From contig CAZWCX010000164.1 of the NCBI GenBank assembly GCA_964632945.1, positions 1 through 13,545 of the forward strand: DNA of 13,545 nucleotides, in the 5' to 3' direction. The stretch comes from CAZWCX01 sp964632945. GTDB lineage: Bacteria; Planctomycetota; MHYJ01; WSZJ01; CAZWCX01. The first letter of the stretch is position 1. Each line of letters begins with the position of its first letter. Position numbers and translations under genes: made by a program. This document shows positions 13,323 to 13,545 of this stretch, piece after piece. A model generated the notes under the pieces. The model was not told the DNA's origin. It saw only the letters and a list, made by a program, of their open reading frames with translations, and made no database searches.

Positions 13323-13545
13323 GGGGGTGCCGGACACGGTCGACGCGCCCTCGCGAGCGAAGGACCGATCCGTCTCGCCTCTTTCCGGTCGGACTCGAAC
13401 CGGTCCGTGCCGCCCTACCTCCGCGCGGCGTGCTCGCGACCCGCAACTGCGCGGGCGGAAGGTCTCTTCTCCCGCGGTATCAAGTTATGCTCACGCAAGT
13501 AATCCCGATGCGGAATTCGCGCCCACGCCCTCAGTTTTGTTTTCG
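13323..13545 (+). other. Intergenic tail, no gene recognised
   Basis: After ymdB there is no credible coding frame. A 5-bp inverted repeat, CCGGT (13385-13389) and ACCGG (13399-13403), is the only stem noted. Base composition becomes more A/T-rich from about 13476, ending in a T-rich stretch at the window edge, as is common upstream of a promoter or in a terminator; neither can be confirmed. Confidence 0.4.

Noticed and set aside
13380..13412. GGACTCGAACC resembles a minus-strand tRNA T-arm
   Set aside because: The T-stem pairs over only about 3 bp, and no acceptor stem, anticodon arm or CCA end could be fitted around it.
13463..13491. TATGCT (13486-13491) as a -10 for a gene beyond the right edge
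   Set aside because: The hexamer 17 nt upstream (TCTCTT) is a poor -35 and no downstream gene is visible to support it.

Overview
The window is GC-rich throughout and looks like a chromosomal segment from a Gram-negative, double-membraned bacterium. RNase Y followed directly by YmdB, a PpiD/SurA-type membrane-anchored chaperone, a zinc-type HemB and an SH3-domain secreted protein with a distinctive C-terminal module together suggest Planctomycetota. This lineage call is an inference from gene content and protein style, since no 16S or other marker gene is present. No transposase, integrase, phage gene, tRNA, rRNA or CRISPR array was seen. This is mostly housekeeping DNA.

Left part (1-4611, minus strand): an apparent three-gene operon read right to left. 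It holds a small metallophosphoesterase, a family GH15 glucoamylase/trehalase-like hydrolase, and phosphoenolpyruvate carboxylase (ppc), which runs off the left edge. The intergenic gaps are only 36-37 bp and each gene has a good Shine-Dalgarno site. A divergent intergenic region (4612-4849) carries candidate promoters for both directions.

Middle part (4850-10313, plus strand): hemB (porphobilinogen synthase), then scpB (chromosome segregation, 4-bp gap), then a PpiD-like membrane-anchored protein in which a charged linker stands where the parvulin domain is expected. A 268-bp hairpin-rich gap follows, and then a secreted protein with two SH3b domains, an unusual 39-bp tandem repeat and a C-terminal beta-rich module.

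Right part (10314-13545, plus strand): a strong sigma70-type promoter (TTGACA, 17 nt, TAAAGT) lies about 580 nt upstream of rny, giving an unusually long leader with hairpins and a repeated 9-bp motif. rny (RNase Y) and ymdB (a metallophosphoesterase known to affect RNase Y-linked processes in Bacillus) are separated by one base and form a tight pair. The last 223 bp hold no recognisable gene.

The observations most worth checking are: the PEPC glycine loop lacking the catalytic arginine (Pro instead, beside a 9-G homopolymer); the long structured rny leader and its clustered CGTTTCCGG motif; the PpiD-like protein without a recognisable parvulin domain; the YmdB Asn-to-Asp change in the metal site; and the tandem-repeat SH3 protein. 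I found no convincing wholly new multi-gene system.
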